A stretch of 64,000 bases of DNA from Corynebacterium atrinae (GTDB lineage: Bacteria; Actinomycetota; Actinomycetes; Mycobacteriales; Mycobacteriaceae): NCBI RefSeq assembly GCF_030408455.1, contig NZ_CP046977.1, positions 744,001 to 808,000 on the forward strand. The letters are read 5' to 3'. Positions 17,825-26,657 of this stretch are shown here, piece after piece. Position numbers and translations under genes: made by a program. Numbering within the stretch: position 1 is the stretch's first letter; each line of letters begins with the position of its first letter. Under the pieces are notes generated by a model, which was not told the origin of the DNA, did not search any database, and saw only the letters and a program-made list of their open reading frames with translations.

Positions 17825-18610
17825 CTAGGGCCCCAGCATGCCCTCCAGCACCGTCACCACGCCGGCCTCGGTGTTGGGCGGGGCGATGTGGTCGGCGAGG
17901 GCTTTGATGTCCGGGTGGGCGTTGTCCATGGCGTAGGCGGTACCGGCGGCTTCGAGGAGTTCGTAGTCGTTGAGGTAGTCGCCGAACGCGAGGGTGCGGG
18001 CGATGGGGATATCGAGAGTGTCGGCTAGGGCGCTCAGCGCTCGGCCTTTTCCGGCGGAGGGGTGCATGACGTCGATCCAATGAGCCCCGGAGACGACGAC
18101 GTTGGCCTCGGGGGCGGCATCGCGGACCACGGGGAAGGCAACCGTTTCGGCATCGGCGTCGGTATACACGGCCACCTTGATCACGCCTCGATCAACGATT
18201 TCGTGCAAGTCCTCGACGACCTCCTGGGAGTGGTAATACTTGACGATCTCGGTAAACGACGGTGCGGACAGGTTCGGGGAGATGTAGGCGACGGTGGGGG
18301 TGCAGACGACGATGTCGAAGTCCCTGGCGGCGTCGACAATCGCATGCACGTGAGCCTCGTCCAGCTCCGTGGTGGAGACGACGCGGCCGTCGTGGAAGAC
18401 GCAGGTTCCGTTTTCCGCGATGTAGGTGCCGGGATCGTCCTCACCGGCGAACATGTCCCGGAGGGTGGCCAGTTGGCGTCCCGACGCGGGGGCGACGGCG
18501 ACGCCGCGGGTTTTCAGCTCGCGGAGGACGGGCCAGAAGCCGTCGGGGATGTGGCCGTCGCCGTCGAGCAGGGTTCCGTCCATGTCCAGCGCGATCAACT
18601 GATATTCCAT
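17825..18610 (-). CDS. HAD-superfamily hydrolase, Cof type
   Basis: A 261-residue phosphatase of the Cof/HAD-IIB subfamily. Motif I is ALDMDGTLLDGDG at 7-19 with catalytic Asp9 and Asp11. The end carries motif III/IV (AGKGRALSALADTL and FGDYLNDYELLEAAGTA), with the C2B cap in between. It likely dephosphorylates a sugar phosphate or flavin/pyridoxal phosphate; the true substrate is unknown. It converges with the DUF1648 gene, one base apart, and is divergent from a crotonase gene 32 bases away. The ATG at 18610 was chosen because it begins directly with the HAD strand. Confidence 0.85.
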   Translation of the reverse strand: MEYQLIALDMDGTLLDGDGHIPDGFWPVLRELKTRGVAVAPASGRQLATLRDMFAGEDDPGTYIAENGTCVFHDGRVVSTTELDEAHVHAIVDAARDFDIVVCTPTVAYISPNLSAPSFTEIVKYYHSQEVVEDLHEIVDRGVIKVAVYTDADAETVAFPVVRDAAPEANVVVSGAHWIDVMHPSAGKGRALSALADTLDIPIARTLAFGDYLNDYELLEAAGTAYAMDNAHPDIKALADHIAPPNTEAGVVTVLEGMLGP

Positions 18611-18630
18611 TGCTATGTCATCCATCCGTG

Positions 18631-18636
18631 TACTTT
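18631..18636 (+). promoter_or_regulatory. -10 box for leaderless crotonase mRNA
   Basis: TACTTT ends six bases before the ATG at 18643, and no ribosome site is present. This spacing places transcription start on or next to the A of the start codon. Confidence 0.5.
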
Positions 18637-18642
18637 GTGACT

Positions 18643-19662
18643 ATGACCACACAGAACGATGTTCCCGTCCTTGCGTCCATTCGCCACAGTACCGGCGTTC
18701 TGGAGCTCAACCGCCCCAAGGCACTCAATAGCCTCAATCCGGAGATGATCGACATTATCGCGGAGGCTCTGGAAAGCTGGCGTGACGACGACCGTGTCTC
18801 CCAGGTCCTCATCACCTCCCGCTCGCCGAAGGCATTCTGCGCGGGCGGGGACGTGCGGCACGCCCGCGAGCTCATCCTCCAGGGCGAGCACGCCCCCGTG
18901 GATGAGTTCTTCCGACGGGAGTACGCGATGAACAACCTCATCGGCACGTACCCCAAGCCGTATATCGCAGTCATGGACGGCATTGTCATGGGCGGTGGCT
19001 TCGGCGTGAGCGCTCACGGTTCCCACCGGATTATCACCGAGCGCGCCTGGGCGTCGATGCCGGAAATGGCGATCGGCTACGTCACTGACGTTGGAATTTC
19101 CTGGTCGTCCCAGCATGCGTGGCCGGATTCCTCCCCAGCCATCGGCGCGTTCATCGGCCTCACCGGTTACCGCCTCACCCCGGCGGACATGTTGTACCTG
19201 GGTCTGGCAACTCACTTCGTGCACAACCCCGACGCGTTCGCGGAAGCAGTGGTCGAGGAGGGTATCGACGTCGCCATTGCCCAACATGCCGCCGCCCATA
19301 AGGGCGAATCCGCCCTCGCCCGGATGGTCCCCGACATCGATGCCACCTTCGGCGAAGGTTCGTGGATGCTTATCGACGCCGCCCTGTCCTCCCACCCCAA
19401 CCACGACTACGTCCAGTTGGTGCGGAGTCTCATGGCCAAGGCTTCGCCCTCGGCAGTCGTCGCCGCGGCGGAGCTGTTTGATGCCAACCGCACCGCCCCC
19501 ACCCTGCGCGATGGGCTGGACAATGAGCAGGTCCTCGGCGAGGTCATCCGCCGGGAACCGGACTTCGTCGAGGGTGTCCGCGCGGTGTTGGTGGACAAAA
19601 CTCAGGACGCGCAGTTCACCCCCGTCCATTCCGCGGAGAGCTACCGGAAGCGGCTTAGCTAA
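18643..19662 (+). CDS. enoyl-CoA hydratase/isomerase family, 3-hydroxyisobutyryl-CoA hydrolase type
   Basis: A 339-residue crotonase. The oxyanion-hole motifs are SPKAFCAGGDVRHAREL (about 57) and DGIVMGGGFGVSAHGSHRI (about 110). MPEMAIGYVTDVGISW and the long C-terminal part are as in 3-hydroxyisobutyryl-CoA hydrolases rather than plain 260-residue enoyl-CoA hydratases. It probably hydrolyses a short hydroxyacyl-CoA, for example in valine breakdown. The mRNA is likely leaderless. There is no valine operon nearby, so the substrate is open. It overlaps the end of the opposite-strand DUF6882-like gene by eight bases. Confidence 0.8.
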   Translation: MTTQNDVPVLASIRHSTGVLELNRPKALNSLNPEMIDIIAEALESWRDDDRVSQVLITSRSPKAFCAGGDVRHARELILQGEHAPVDEFFRREYAMNNLIGTYPKPYIAVMDGIVMGGGFGVSAHGSHRIITERAWASMPEMAIGYVTDVGISWSSQHAWPDSSPAIGAFIGLTGYRLTPADMLYLGLATHFVHNPDAFAEAVVEEGIDVAIAQHAAAHKGESALARMVPDIDATFGEGSWMLIDAALSSHPNHDYVQLVRSLMAKASPSAVVAAAELFDANRTAPTLRDGLDNEQVLGEVIRREPDFVEGVRAVLVDKTQDAQFTPVHSAESYRKRLS

Positions 19663-20758
19663 GGCCGCGTCGCTGCCGGTAGGCAGCCTCGGCGCGCGCT
19701 GCATCGATCCCCTCAGGCAGGGGAGCCTGCAACGTCGCCGCGACAGCGGCGTCGGAGGGGGCGGGAAGATGGAGCTCGGGGGCGTCGATAAGCACGATCC
19801 CCACGGTGTGGTCAGTGAGACGGACGATGGAGTGAGTCCACCATCCCAGGATCGGCTTGATTGCGTCCACGAGCCCCAAGCGATGCGCTTCTGGCGCAGG
19901 CATCTGCGCGCGGAAGAGCTCGGGAATGCCATTGTCGATACCAAAGCGGCGCAGGTTGGCCGCCGAGGTCGGAGGGAGATTTGGATCGGCCCACCCCCAG
20001 GTCCAGACGTCATCGGTGACCGTGGCGACGACGACCGCGCGCGCCGGGATGGACCCGTTGATGAGGGCGGTGGAGTGCGCGATGTTGGGCTCGACGTGCA
20101 AGCCTTCGGGGAAGCGGCCGTCGACAAGCAGTTGGTGTTCGGCGGCCAAATAGTGCGCATCGGCGCGGACCTGCTCCAAAGACATGCCGCCGGAGATGGC
20201 GGTGACGCGGCCATCGACCAGCGTGACGGTCGTGCCATCGGAGAGGGTGACCGCATCGTCTGCCTCAGTGGCATCGAGGCCATAAGCAGTGGCAAACCCC
20301 CGCAACGCGCGGCGGACATCCGTGCCCTCCGGCATCTCCGCCACTCCGAGGGACAGCGCCGGCAGGACGGGGGCCAGTGTGGGGGTGAAGCGGACGGCGA
20401 CGACGTGCGTCTCCGCGGAGGTGGGGGCGAGGAGAACCGGAACGTTGGCGTGCAACGTGCGGGCAGCGGCGATGAGTTGATCGCTGGCCGGCACCGTGCC
20501 GTGGAGCTCCGGGATGCCGAGCTCCTCGCCGAGGGGAGAGATCCACGTCCATTCCTCGCCCTGGATGGTTGCGACCGGGATGGCCTCCAGGTCCACCGGC
20601 CCGCCGGAGTGCCGGTGCAGGCGAACCTGCGACCCGGAAAACTCAACTCCGTCGGTGACCTGCCCAAACTGCGCGCGCCAGGCGGCATCGATGTTGGGCT
20701 GAAGCAGGGCACCGTCGGAGACTACATCGGCGAGGGTGGTGGGGGCTGTCATGACCAT
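19655..20758 (-). CDS. conserved protein, DUF6882-like
   Basis: A 367-residue soluble protein without signal or membrane segment. I do not recognise a function. Two halves carry similar signatures: EEWTWISPLGEELGIPEL at about 70-87 and DVWTWGWADPNLPP plus GIDNGIPELF at about 250-285. Trp-rich motifs of this kind occur in DUF6882 proteins. That suggests an internal duplication. The start at 20758 is preferred because a TAGTAT box ends six bases upstream (leaderless); the ATG at 20752 is the alternative. It is downstream of aceB on the same strand but probably has its own promoter. Confidence 0.65.
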   Translation of the reverse strand: MVMTAPTTLADVVSDGALLQPNIDAAWRAQFGQVTDGVEFSGSQVRLHRHSGGPVDLEAIPVATIQGEEWTWISPLGEELGIPELHGTVPASDQLIAAARTLHANVPVLLAPTSAETHVVAVRFTPTLAPVLPALSLGVAEMPEGTDVRRALRGFATAYGLDATEADDAVTLSDGTTVTLVDGRVTAISGGMSLEQVRADAHYLAAEHQLLVDGRFPEGLHVEPNIAHSTALINGSIPARAVVVATVTDDVWTWGWADPNLPPTSAANLRRFGIDNGIPELFRAQMPAPEAHRLGLVDAIKPILGWWTHSIVRLTDHTVGIVLIDAPELHLPAPSDAAVAATLQAPLPEGIDAARAEAAYRQRRGLS

Positions 20759-20764
20759 GAGGCA

Positions 20765-20770
20765 ATACTA
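20765..20770 (-). promoter_or_regulatory. -10 box for leaderless DUF6882-like mRNA
   Basis: On the minus strand TAGTAT is followed by six bases and then the ATG at 20758. It lies inside the 28-base gap after aceB. Confidence 0.5.
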
Positions 20771-20786
20771 ATCGCCCCGCCGAGGT

Positions 20787-22982
20787 TTAGATCCCTTCGC
20801 GCTGTTTGAACTCGCGGCGCTTGGCATGCAGGATCGGCTCGGTGTAGCCCGAGGGGGACTGCGTGCCCTTGAGGATGAGATCTTTGGCGGCCTGGAACGC
20901 GATGGAGTAGTCGTAGTTCTGCGACATCGGCAGGTAGTTCGGATCGCCCTCGTTCTGCCGGTCGACGACGACTGCCATGCGCTCCAGAGCTTCGACGATC
21001 TGCTCCTGGGTGACGACCCCGTGGACCAGCCAGTTACAGAGCAGCTGGGAGGAGATGCGCAGGGTGGCGCGGTCCTCCATGAGATCAATATCGTGGATAT
21101 CCGGGACCTTGGAACACCCGACACCCTGTTCAACCCAGCGGACGACGTAGCCGAGGATTGACTGGCAGTTGTTATCCAACTCCTCCTTGATCTCCTCTGC
21201 GGACCAATCGGTGGTGGGAGAGACCGGGACCGTTAGCAGGCCGGTGAAAGTGTCGCGGCGGCCAGCAGACTTGAGCTCCTCCTGAACCGCAAAGACATCG
21301 ACCTCGTGGTAATGGGTGGCGTGGAGGACGGCACCGGTCGGGGAGGGGACCCACGCGGTGTTGGCGCCTTCTCGCGGCTGGCCGATCTTGGTCTCCAGCA
21401 TTTCGCCCATGAGCTCGGTCATCGCCCACATGCCCTTGCCGATCTGCGACTTGCCGGACAAGCCGCGAGCCAGGCCCGCGTCGACGTTGGAATCCTCGTA
21501 GGACTGCTTCCAGATGGCCTTTTGCATATCAGCTTTGCGGACCATCGGACCCGCCTGCATGGAGGTGTGGATCTCATCGCCGGTGCGGTCGAGGAAGCCG
21601 GTGTTGATGAACGCCAGGCGATCGGCGACGGCCATGATGCAGGCATCAAGGTTGACGGAGGTGCGCCGTTCCTCGTCCATGACGCCGACCTTGAGGGTGT
21701 AGCGCGGCAGGCCCAGCAGGTCCTCGACGCGGGCGAAGAGATCGTTGGTGAAGGTGACCTCTTCGGGGCCGTGCTGCTTTGGCTTGACGATGTAAATGGA
21801 GCCGGAGCGGGAGTTACGCAGCGGGTTGCGGACGTCCAAGCCGGGGATGGCGCAGACGACGGTGACGACGGCGTCGAGCAGACCCTCGAAGATCTCCTCC
21901 CCCTCAACGAGAACGGCGGGGTTCTGCATGAGGTGACCGACATTGCGGACGAAAAGCAGGGAACGACCGTGCAGGCGGATATCGGTGCCGTTGCGTCCGA
22001 TGAACTCGCGGTCGGGATTAAGAACGCGGGTGATCGTCTTATCGCCCTTTGCCACCTTCTCTTGCAAGTCTCCGGTGTTGAGCCCGAACCAGTTCCGATA
22101 GCCGACGACCTTGTCCGCTCCATCGACGGCAGCGACCGAATCCTCGAAGTCCATGATGGTGGAGACGGCGGCCTCGAGAACAATGTCCTTGACCCCGGCC
22201 TTGTCATCCTTGCCGACCACGTGGGAAGGATCGATCTGAATCTCGATGTGCAGCCCGTTGTGGCGCAGCAGGATCGAAGCCGGATCCTCTAGGTTGCCGG
22301 AGAAACCACGGTAGGCGGCCTTATCCAGCAGGCGGTGTTCCTGGTCGCCAACGTGAGCAGCAAGGTAGCCATCAATGACGGCGTAGCGGTCCACGTCAGC
22401 ATGGGAAGCACCCTCCAGCGGGACGGCCTTATCCAGGAAATCCCGGCCCCAGGCGATGACCTTCTGGCCGCGGACCGGGTTGTACCCCTTGCCCTTGTCT
22501 GCCCCATCTTCTTCGGAGATGGCGTTGGTGCCATACAGCGCGTCGTACAGGGAGCCCCAGCGGGCATTAGCGGCGTTGAGGGCGAAGCGAGCGTTGAGAA
22601 TCGGGACGACCAGCTGCGGCCCAGCCATAGTAGCGATCTCATCGTCGATGCCGCGGGTGCGGATTTCTCCCTCCTCCGGGGTGTCGACCAGGTAGCCGAT
22701 CTCACGCAGGAAGGCCTCATGCTCGGCCGGATCGGGCTGACCTGGGTTGGCGCGGAAGTGCTCATCGAGCTGGGCCTGCAGCTCATCGCGGCGAGCCAGC
22801 AGTGCCTTGTTGCGCGGGGTGAAATCCTTGACGATCTCGGCGAAACCAGTGAAGAACTCTTCCGCGTCGATGCCCACGGCGGGAAGCACGGTACCGGTAA
22901 GGAAATCGTGGAGAACTTTGTCCACCTGCAGGCCGGCAACCTCGATGCGCTCTGTGGTGTCTTTCAGCTCGGTCTGAGTCAT
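20787..22982 (-). CDS. aceB: malate synthase G
   Basis: Second enzyme of the glyoxylate bypass: glyoxylate + acetyl-CoA -> malate + CoA. At 731 residues it is the long monomeric G isoform. Recognisable segments are [47 protein letters not shown], the nearby [19 protein letters not shown] and the C-terminal [14 protein letters not shown]. The start has a strong AAGGAG seven bases upstream. It is divergent from aceA across 459 bases, as in C. glutamicum, where both are induced on acetate and controlled by RamA, RamB and GlxR. Confidence 0.97.
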   Translation of the reverse strand: MTQTELKDTTERIEVAGLQVDKVLHDFLTGTVLPAVGIDAEEFFTGFAEIVKDFTPRNKALLARRDELQAQLDEHFRANPGQPDPAEHEAFLREIGYLVDTPEEGEIRTRGIDDEIATMAGPQLVVPILNARFALNAANARWGSLYDALYGTNAISEEDGADKGKGYNPVRGQKVIAWGRDFLDKAVPLEGASHADVDRYAVIDGYLAAHVGDQEHRLLDKAAYRGFSGNLEDPASILLRHNGLHIEIQIDPSHVVGKDDKAGVKDIVLEAAVSTIMDFEDSVAAVDGADKVVGYRNWFGLNTGDLQEKVAKGDKTITRVLNPDREFIGRNGTDIRLHGRSLLFVRNVGHLMQNPAVLVEGEEIFEGLLDAVVTVVCAIPGLDVRNPLRNSRSGSIYIVKPKQHGPEEVTFTNDLFARVEDLLGLPRYTLKVGVMDEERRTSVNLDACIMAVADRLAFINTGFLDRTGDEIHTSMQAGPMVRKADMQKAIWKQSYEDSNVDAGLARGLSGKSQIGKGMWAMTELMGEMLETKIGQPREGANTAWVPSPTGAVLHATHYHEVDVFAVQEELKSAGRRDTFTGLLTVPVSPTTDWSAEEIKEELDNNCQSILGYVVRWVEQGVGCSKVPDIHDIDLMEDRATLRISSQLLCNWLVHGVVTQEQIVEALERMAVVVDRQNEGDPNYLPMSQNYDYSIAFQAAKDLILKGTQSPSGYTEPILHAKRREFKQREGI

Positions 22983-23441
22983 CTGTCGCTCCTTGGGAAA
23001 TACGAAAATGCGGGTGGATCGCGTCTGTGCGATGACTCCACACTAAGTGATTGCCGTCACGGCGTAAATGCTTTCGCCAATTTAGCCATTTGCTACCCCT
23101 GCTGTGTCTAGGGTCTCACTTCCTTCGCATGTGGCTTTTTGTGGGGTTGTGGCCCGTACCAGCAGTTTTCTTTTGGTTTCATTTCCGCAGGCCGGGACAA
23201 ACTTAAGCAACCGGACATGGGAGCGTCGCGAGGTGTGAGATTTGCAACATTAGCAAAAACCCCCGCTACCCCCGCACACAATTTGGACGCGGAAAGTCGT
23301 TGACGCGGGGCACTCAATGCAGCACTCTGTGAGTCACGCCACCGAATACGGACGACATCGACCGCAGGTGGATCCTCCATCCCAAGCCGGACAGCACATA
23401 AGGCTCCGGCGCTCTCAACACAGGAAAGTGAGTCCACTTCC
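22983..23441. promoter_or_regulatory. shared aceB/aceA control region
   Basis: This 459-base gap has no convincing ORF. It contains a GTGA-N6-TCAC core at 23047-23060 that fits the cAMP-responsive GlxR consensus. A symmetric TTTGC-N7-GCAAA at 23241-23257 resembles the TTTGCAAA core of RamB sites. ACCCCC-type runs at about 23259-23275 could be RamA motifs. AGGAAA lies about 14 bases before aceA. Regulator names are by analogy with C. glutamicum. Confidence 0.55.
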
Positions 23442-24737
23442 ATGACCACTACCGGCCAGGCACGTACCGCAGCTGAGATCCAGAAGGACTGGGACGAGAA
23501 CCCCCGCTGGGAAGGCATCACCCGCGACTACACCGCAGAGCAGGTGGAGAAGCTCCAGGGCACCGTCGTCGAGGAGCACACCCTCGCACGTCGCGGCGCC
23601 GAAATCCTCTGGGACAAGGTCTCCAAGCGTGACGGTTCCTACATCAACTCCCTCGGTGCCCTCACCGGCAACATGGCCGTCCAGCAGGCCCGCGCCGGCC
23701 TGCAGGCCGTCTACCTCTCCGGCTGGCAGGTCGCAGGTGACGCCAACCTCTCCGGCCACACCTACCCCGACCAGTCCCTCTACCCGGCCAACTCCGTCCC
23801 CAACGTTGTCCGCCGCATCAACAACGCCCTCCTGCGTGCCGACGAAATCGCCCGCGTCGAAGGCGACACCTCCGTTGACAACTGGCTGCTTCCGATCGTC
23901 GCCGACGGCGAGGCCGGCTTCGGTGGCGCCCTCAACGTCTACGAGCTCCAGAAGGCCATGATTGCCGCTGGCGCCGCTGGTACCCACTGGGAAGACCAGC
24001 TCGCCTCGGAGAAGAAGTGTGGCCACCTCGGCGGCAAGGTCCTCATCCCGACCCAGCAGCACATCCGCACCCTGACCTCTGCTCGCCTGGCTGCCGACGT
24101 CGCCAACACCCCGACCGTCGTCATCGCCCGCACCGACGCCGAGGCCGCCACCCTCATCACCTCCGACGTTGACGAGCGCGACCGCCCGTTCATCACCGGT
24201 GAGCGCACCGCCGAGGGCTTCTACAAGATCCAGAACGGCCTCGAGCCCTGCATCGCCCGCGCAAAGTCCTACGCTCCCTACGCCGACATGATCTGGATGG
24301 AGACCGGCACCCCGGACCTCGAGCTGGCCAAGCGCTTCGCCGACGGCGTCCACGAGGAGTTCCCGGACCAGCTGCTGTCCTACAACTGCTCCCCGTCCTT
24401 CAACTGGTCCGCACACCTTGATGCAGACGAGATCGCCAAGTTCCAGAAGGAACTGGGCAAGATGGGCTTCACCTTCCAGTTCATCACCCTCGCAGGCTTC
24501 CACTCCCTCAACTACGGTATGTTCGACCTGGCCTACGGCTACGCCCGCGAAGGCATGCCCGCCTTCGTTGACCTGCAGAACCGCGAGTTCCAGGCAGCCG
24601 AGGAGCGCGGCTTCACCGCCGTCAAGCACCAGCGCGAGGTCGGTGCCGGCTACTTCGACACCATCGCCACCACCGTTGACCCGGAATCCTCCACCACCGC
24701 CCTCAAGGGCTCCACCGAGGAAGGCCAGTTCCACTAA
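23442..24737 (+). CDS. aceA: isocitrate lyase
   Basis: Cleaves isocitrate to glyoxylate and succinate, first step of the glyoxylate bypass. 431 residues, matching corynebacterial AceA. The active-site signature with catalytic cysteine is [13 protein letters not shown] at about 188-200. [30 protein letters not shown] and YNCSPSFNW complete the family landmarks. Codon use is strongly biased to C-ending codons, typical of a highly expressed gene. It ends at a strong hairpin terminator and is divergent from aceB. Confidence 0.98.
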   Translation: MTTTGQARTAAEIQKDWDENPRWEGITRDYTAEQVEKLQGTVVEEHTLARRGAEILWDKVSKRDGSYINSLGALTGNMAVQQARAGLQAVYLSGWQVAGDANLSGHTYPDQSLYPANSVPNVVRRINNALLRADEIARVEGDTSVDNWLLPIVADGEAGFGGALNVYELQKAMIAAGAAGTHWEDQLASEKKCGHLGGKVLIPTQQHIRTLTSARLAADVANTPTVVIARTDAEAATLITSDVDERDRPFITGERTAEGFYKIQNGLEPCIARAKSYAPYADMIWMETGTPDLELAKRFADGVHEEFPDQLLSYNCSPSFNWSAHLDADEIAKFQKELGKMGFTFQFITLAGFHSLNYGMFDLAYGYAREGMPAFVDLQNREFQAAEERGFTAVKHQREVGAGYFDTIATTVDPESSTTALKGSTEEGQFH

Positions 24738-24755
24738 GAACTAGCTTGATATGAC

Positions 24756-24797
24756 AGCGGCGTGCATCGTGAGAAATCACGGCGCACGCCGCTTTCC
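24756..24797 (+). terminator. terminator hairpin after aceA
   Basis: The stem AGCGGCGTGC / GCACGCCGCT is stacked on CGTGA / TCACG around a GAAA tetraloop, separated by a 2x2 internal loop. It is followed by TTTCC. It begins 18 bases after the aceA stop. Confidence 0.8.
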
Positions 24798-24832
24798 GCT
24801 TTCCCTTACTCATGCTGAAAGGTAGACCCACC

Positions 24833-25333
24833 ATGACCATCACCTTCATTCCCACCGCCGACCTTGTTGACATCATTGGAGACGACGTCCGCTCCTGCGA
24901 CACCCAATTCGGCGACTTCGGCGGAGTGACCGACTTCTGCGGGCCCATCACCACCATCAAGTGCTTCCAGGACAACGGTCTGGTGAAGCAGACCCTCAAC
25001 AGCCCTGGTGAAGGCGGCGTGCTCGTCGTCGATGGCTCGGAATCCGTGCACACAGCCCTCATGGGCGACATGATCGCCGCCGCAGGAGTGGACAACGGCT
25101 GGGCCGGTGTCGTGATCCTGGGAGCCATCCGCGACTCAGCCGTCATCGGCACCATGAACTTTGGCACCAAGGCTCTGGGCACCAACCCCCGCAAATCCGC
25201 CAAGGACGGGGTCGGAGACAAAAACGTTACCGTTTCGTTCGGCGGCGTCGACTTCATCCCCGGCCACATCCTCTATGCCGATGCGGACGGCATCGTGGTC
25301 ACCGAGGCTCCGGCGGAGGTACCCGCGGAGTAG
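24833..25333 (+). CDS. rraA: RraA-like protein (RNase E regulator / HMG aldolase fold)
   Basis: A 166-residue protein of the RraA family, trimeric in known members. Conserved pieces are [39 protein letters not shown], the glycine-rich [20 protein letters not shown] and [16 protein letters not shown], which supplies the Arg-Asp pair used for metal/substrate binding in the related aldolases. Members either bind RNase E or act as 4-hydroxy-4-methyl-2-oxoglutarate/oxaloacetate lyases; sequence alone does not decide. AAAGG lies about ten bases before the ATG. It follows the aceA terminator and probably has its own promoter. Confidence 0.85.
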   Translation: MTITFIPTADLVDIIGDDVRSCDTQFGDFGGVTDFCGPITTIKCFQDNGLVKQTLNSPGEGGVLVVDGSESVHTALMGDMIAAAGVDNGWAGVVILGAIRDSAVIGTMNFGTKALGTNPRKSAKDGVGDKNVTVSFGGVDFIPGHILYADADGIVVTEAPAEVPAE

Positions 25334-25517
25334 TCGCAGGAGAGTTTGAGGGCTTGTTTACCCGGAGTGTGACGGCGTGAACAGGATGGACAAGGACTCA
25401 GGAATGAACTTTTCTCAGTGCTAACAGACGCCTAATGAGGTGAGAAGCAGAACTCGGTGGCACTCCGATGGTTGCGACAACGAGCGCTCCTCCGCCGATA
25501 TTGGGTCCGTCCATCAC

Positions 25518-25838
25518 CTAGAGCCCATACAGCGTCCACCCCGAACCGATGGCCAGGTAGATTGAGGTCAGGGACGAAACTAGTGACCCGAGTAAACGAC
25601 AGCGGGGAGCACAGGATAACCCCAGCATCGCACCGATTACCAGAACAGTGCCCAGAGTGTTGTTTTCGGAATCTTCACTGGGGTTTGCCACAACGAGGAT
25701 AATCCCCGCGACAAAGGTGATGATCTCCGGAATCGGGATGCCGTAGAACGGGACATCGACGAGCTTGGGGGCGCTCTCCCCGTCTTTCAGGATACGATTT
25801 TGAGTCACTGGCGTCCCTTCGAGCGGAAGTGGAGTCAT
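25518..25838 (-). CDS. small hypothetical membrane protein
   Basis: A possible 106-residue protein with two to three hydrophobic stretches: about 40-60 (PEIITFVAGIILVVA), 67-85 (GTVLVIGAMLGLS) and 88-106. I recognise no family. The ATG at 25838 has GGAAG just upstream; an in-frame start at 25877 is less likely. A competing minus-strand reading at 25675-25974 overlaps it, so the call is uncertain. It lies in the AT-richer stretch between rraA and the lipoprotein gene, with nothing clear in 25334-25517. Confidence 0.4.
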   Translation of the reverse strand: MTPLPLEGTPVTQNRILKDGESAPKLVDVPFYGIPIPEIITFVAGIILVVANPSEDSENNTLGTVLVIGAMLGLSCAPRCRLLGSLVSSLTSIYLAIGSGWTLYGL

Positions 25839-26060
25839 ATTCTTCCGGGGTAAGGTCCTGGCCACTAGTGTAAGCAACAGTTCCCAGCTTGGAGTCTTGG
25901 CCTTTCACCCCAGTGTTGGTCGGGCGAGATACGCTCGGGAATATATGGACTTCATATTTCCGTCCGAATCGCATGACACAAAATCCCTGGAAGTATTGCG
26001 GTGGGGTGCAAAACCCTCGTAGCCCTAGCCAAGTGTCTGACGGCCCACAAGGAGGTTTAA

Positions 26061-26657
26061 ATGAAGGTTTCCATCAGAATCTGCCTGGTGATGATCGCAT
26101 CTCTTTCGATTTCAAGCTGCGTGTATCGTACCGCCCAGCTAGACGTAGATGCTCCTCCTGAAGTCGTTGCTAGAGAAGTCGTGAAAGACCTGGACCACGG
26201 CCACGACGAGGGCTTTAATGTGAAAACCACTAGGGATGCGAATGCGCCGGTGCCAAAACTTAACGAATGGCCCGTGCGAGATTTGGGATGGGATGAGGAG
26301 ATACGAGGTTTGCGCAGCGACATGGTTATTCCTGAAGGTTGCTCTCTTAATCGCCGAGCAGAAATTGAAAGTAGGGAGGGTGGTAGAGGTTACCTGGTGG
26401 ATGTCCCTCTGCGATGTGAGGATGGTCGAGAAGTATTTGTCACTTTTGAAGTGACCAGAGAGCAGCCGCACAAGGTTTTCATGGTACCGGTGACCTCGAC
26501 TGGCGTGCTGAACGTGAGAAATACTATGACCCTCCCGCTGGCCAGCTCAACTGACTATGGGAGACAGAATTACGCTGACATTGCGACTGTGGGTGTTCTA
26601 GCCCATAGAAAGACGCTGAATGGACGGGCAGATTTTCTAAGCCGATCCGGTAAATGA
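26061..26657 (+). CDS. putative lipoprotein of unknown function
   Basis: A 198-residue protein with a typical lipoprotein signal: positive start (MKVSIRICLV), hydrophobic stretch and lipobox SISSC with Cys20, predicting anchoring outside the cytoplasmic membrane. The mature part is polar with no recognised domain. The ribosome site AAGGAGG is perfect, seven bases before the ATG. Base composition is visibly less G+C-rich than neighbours and codon use is more relaxed, hinting at recent acquisition or weak selection. It converges with the flavin/Fe-S dehydrogenase gene and overlaps its 3' end by 21 bases. Confidence 0.75.
   Translation: MKVSIRICLVMIASLSISSCVYRTAQLDVDAPPEVVAREVVKDLDHGHDEGFNVKTTRDANAPVPKLNEWPVRDLGWDEEIRGLRSDMVIPEGCSLNRRAEIESREGGRGYLVDVPLRCEDGREVFVTFEVTREQPHKVFMVPVTSTGVLNVRNTMTLPLASSTDYGRQNYADIATVGVLAHRKTLNGRADFLSRSGK

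Noticed and set aside
18613..20712. 699-codon minus-strand ORF and 572-codon plus-strand ORF around the crotonase and DUF6882-like genes
   Set aside because: Pro/Ser/Arg-rich shadows of the two real genes in high-G+C DNA.
25675..25974. 99-codon minus-strand ORF overlapping the small membrane ORF
   Set aside because: Considered as a frameshifted start of the membrane protein, but the overlap region reads as its shadow and no shared family was recognised.
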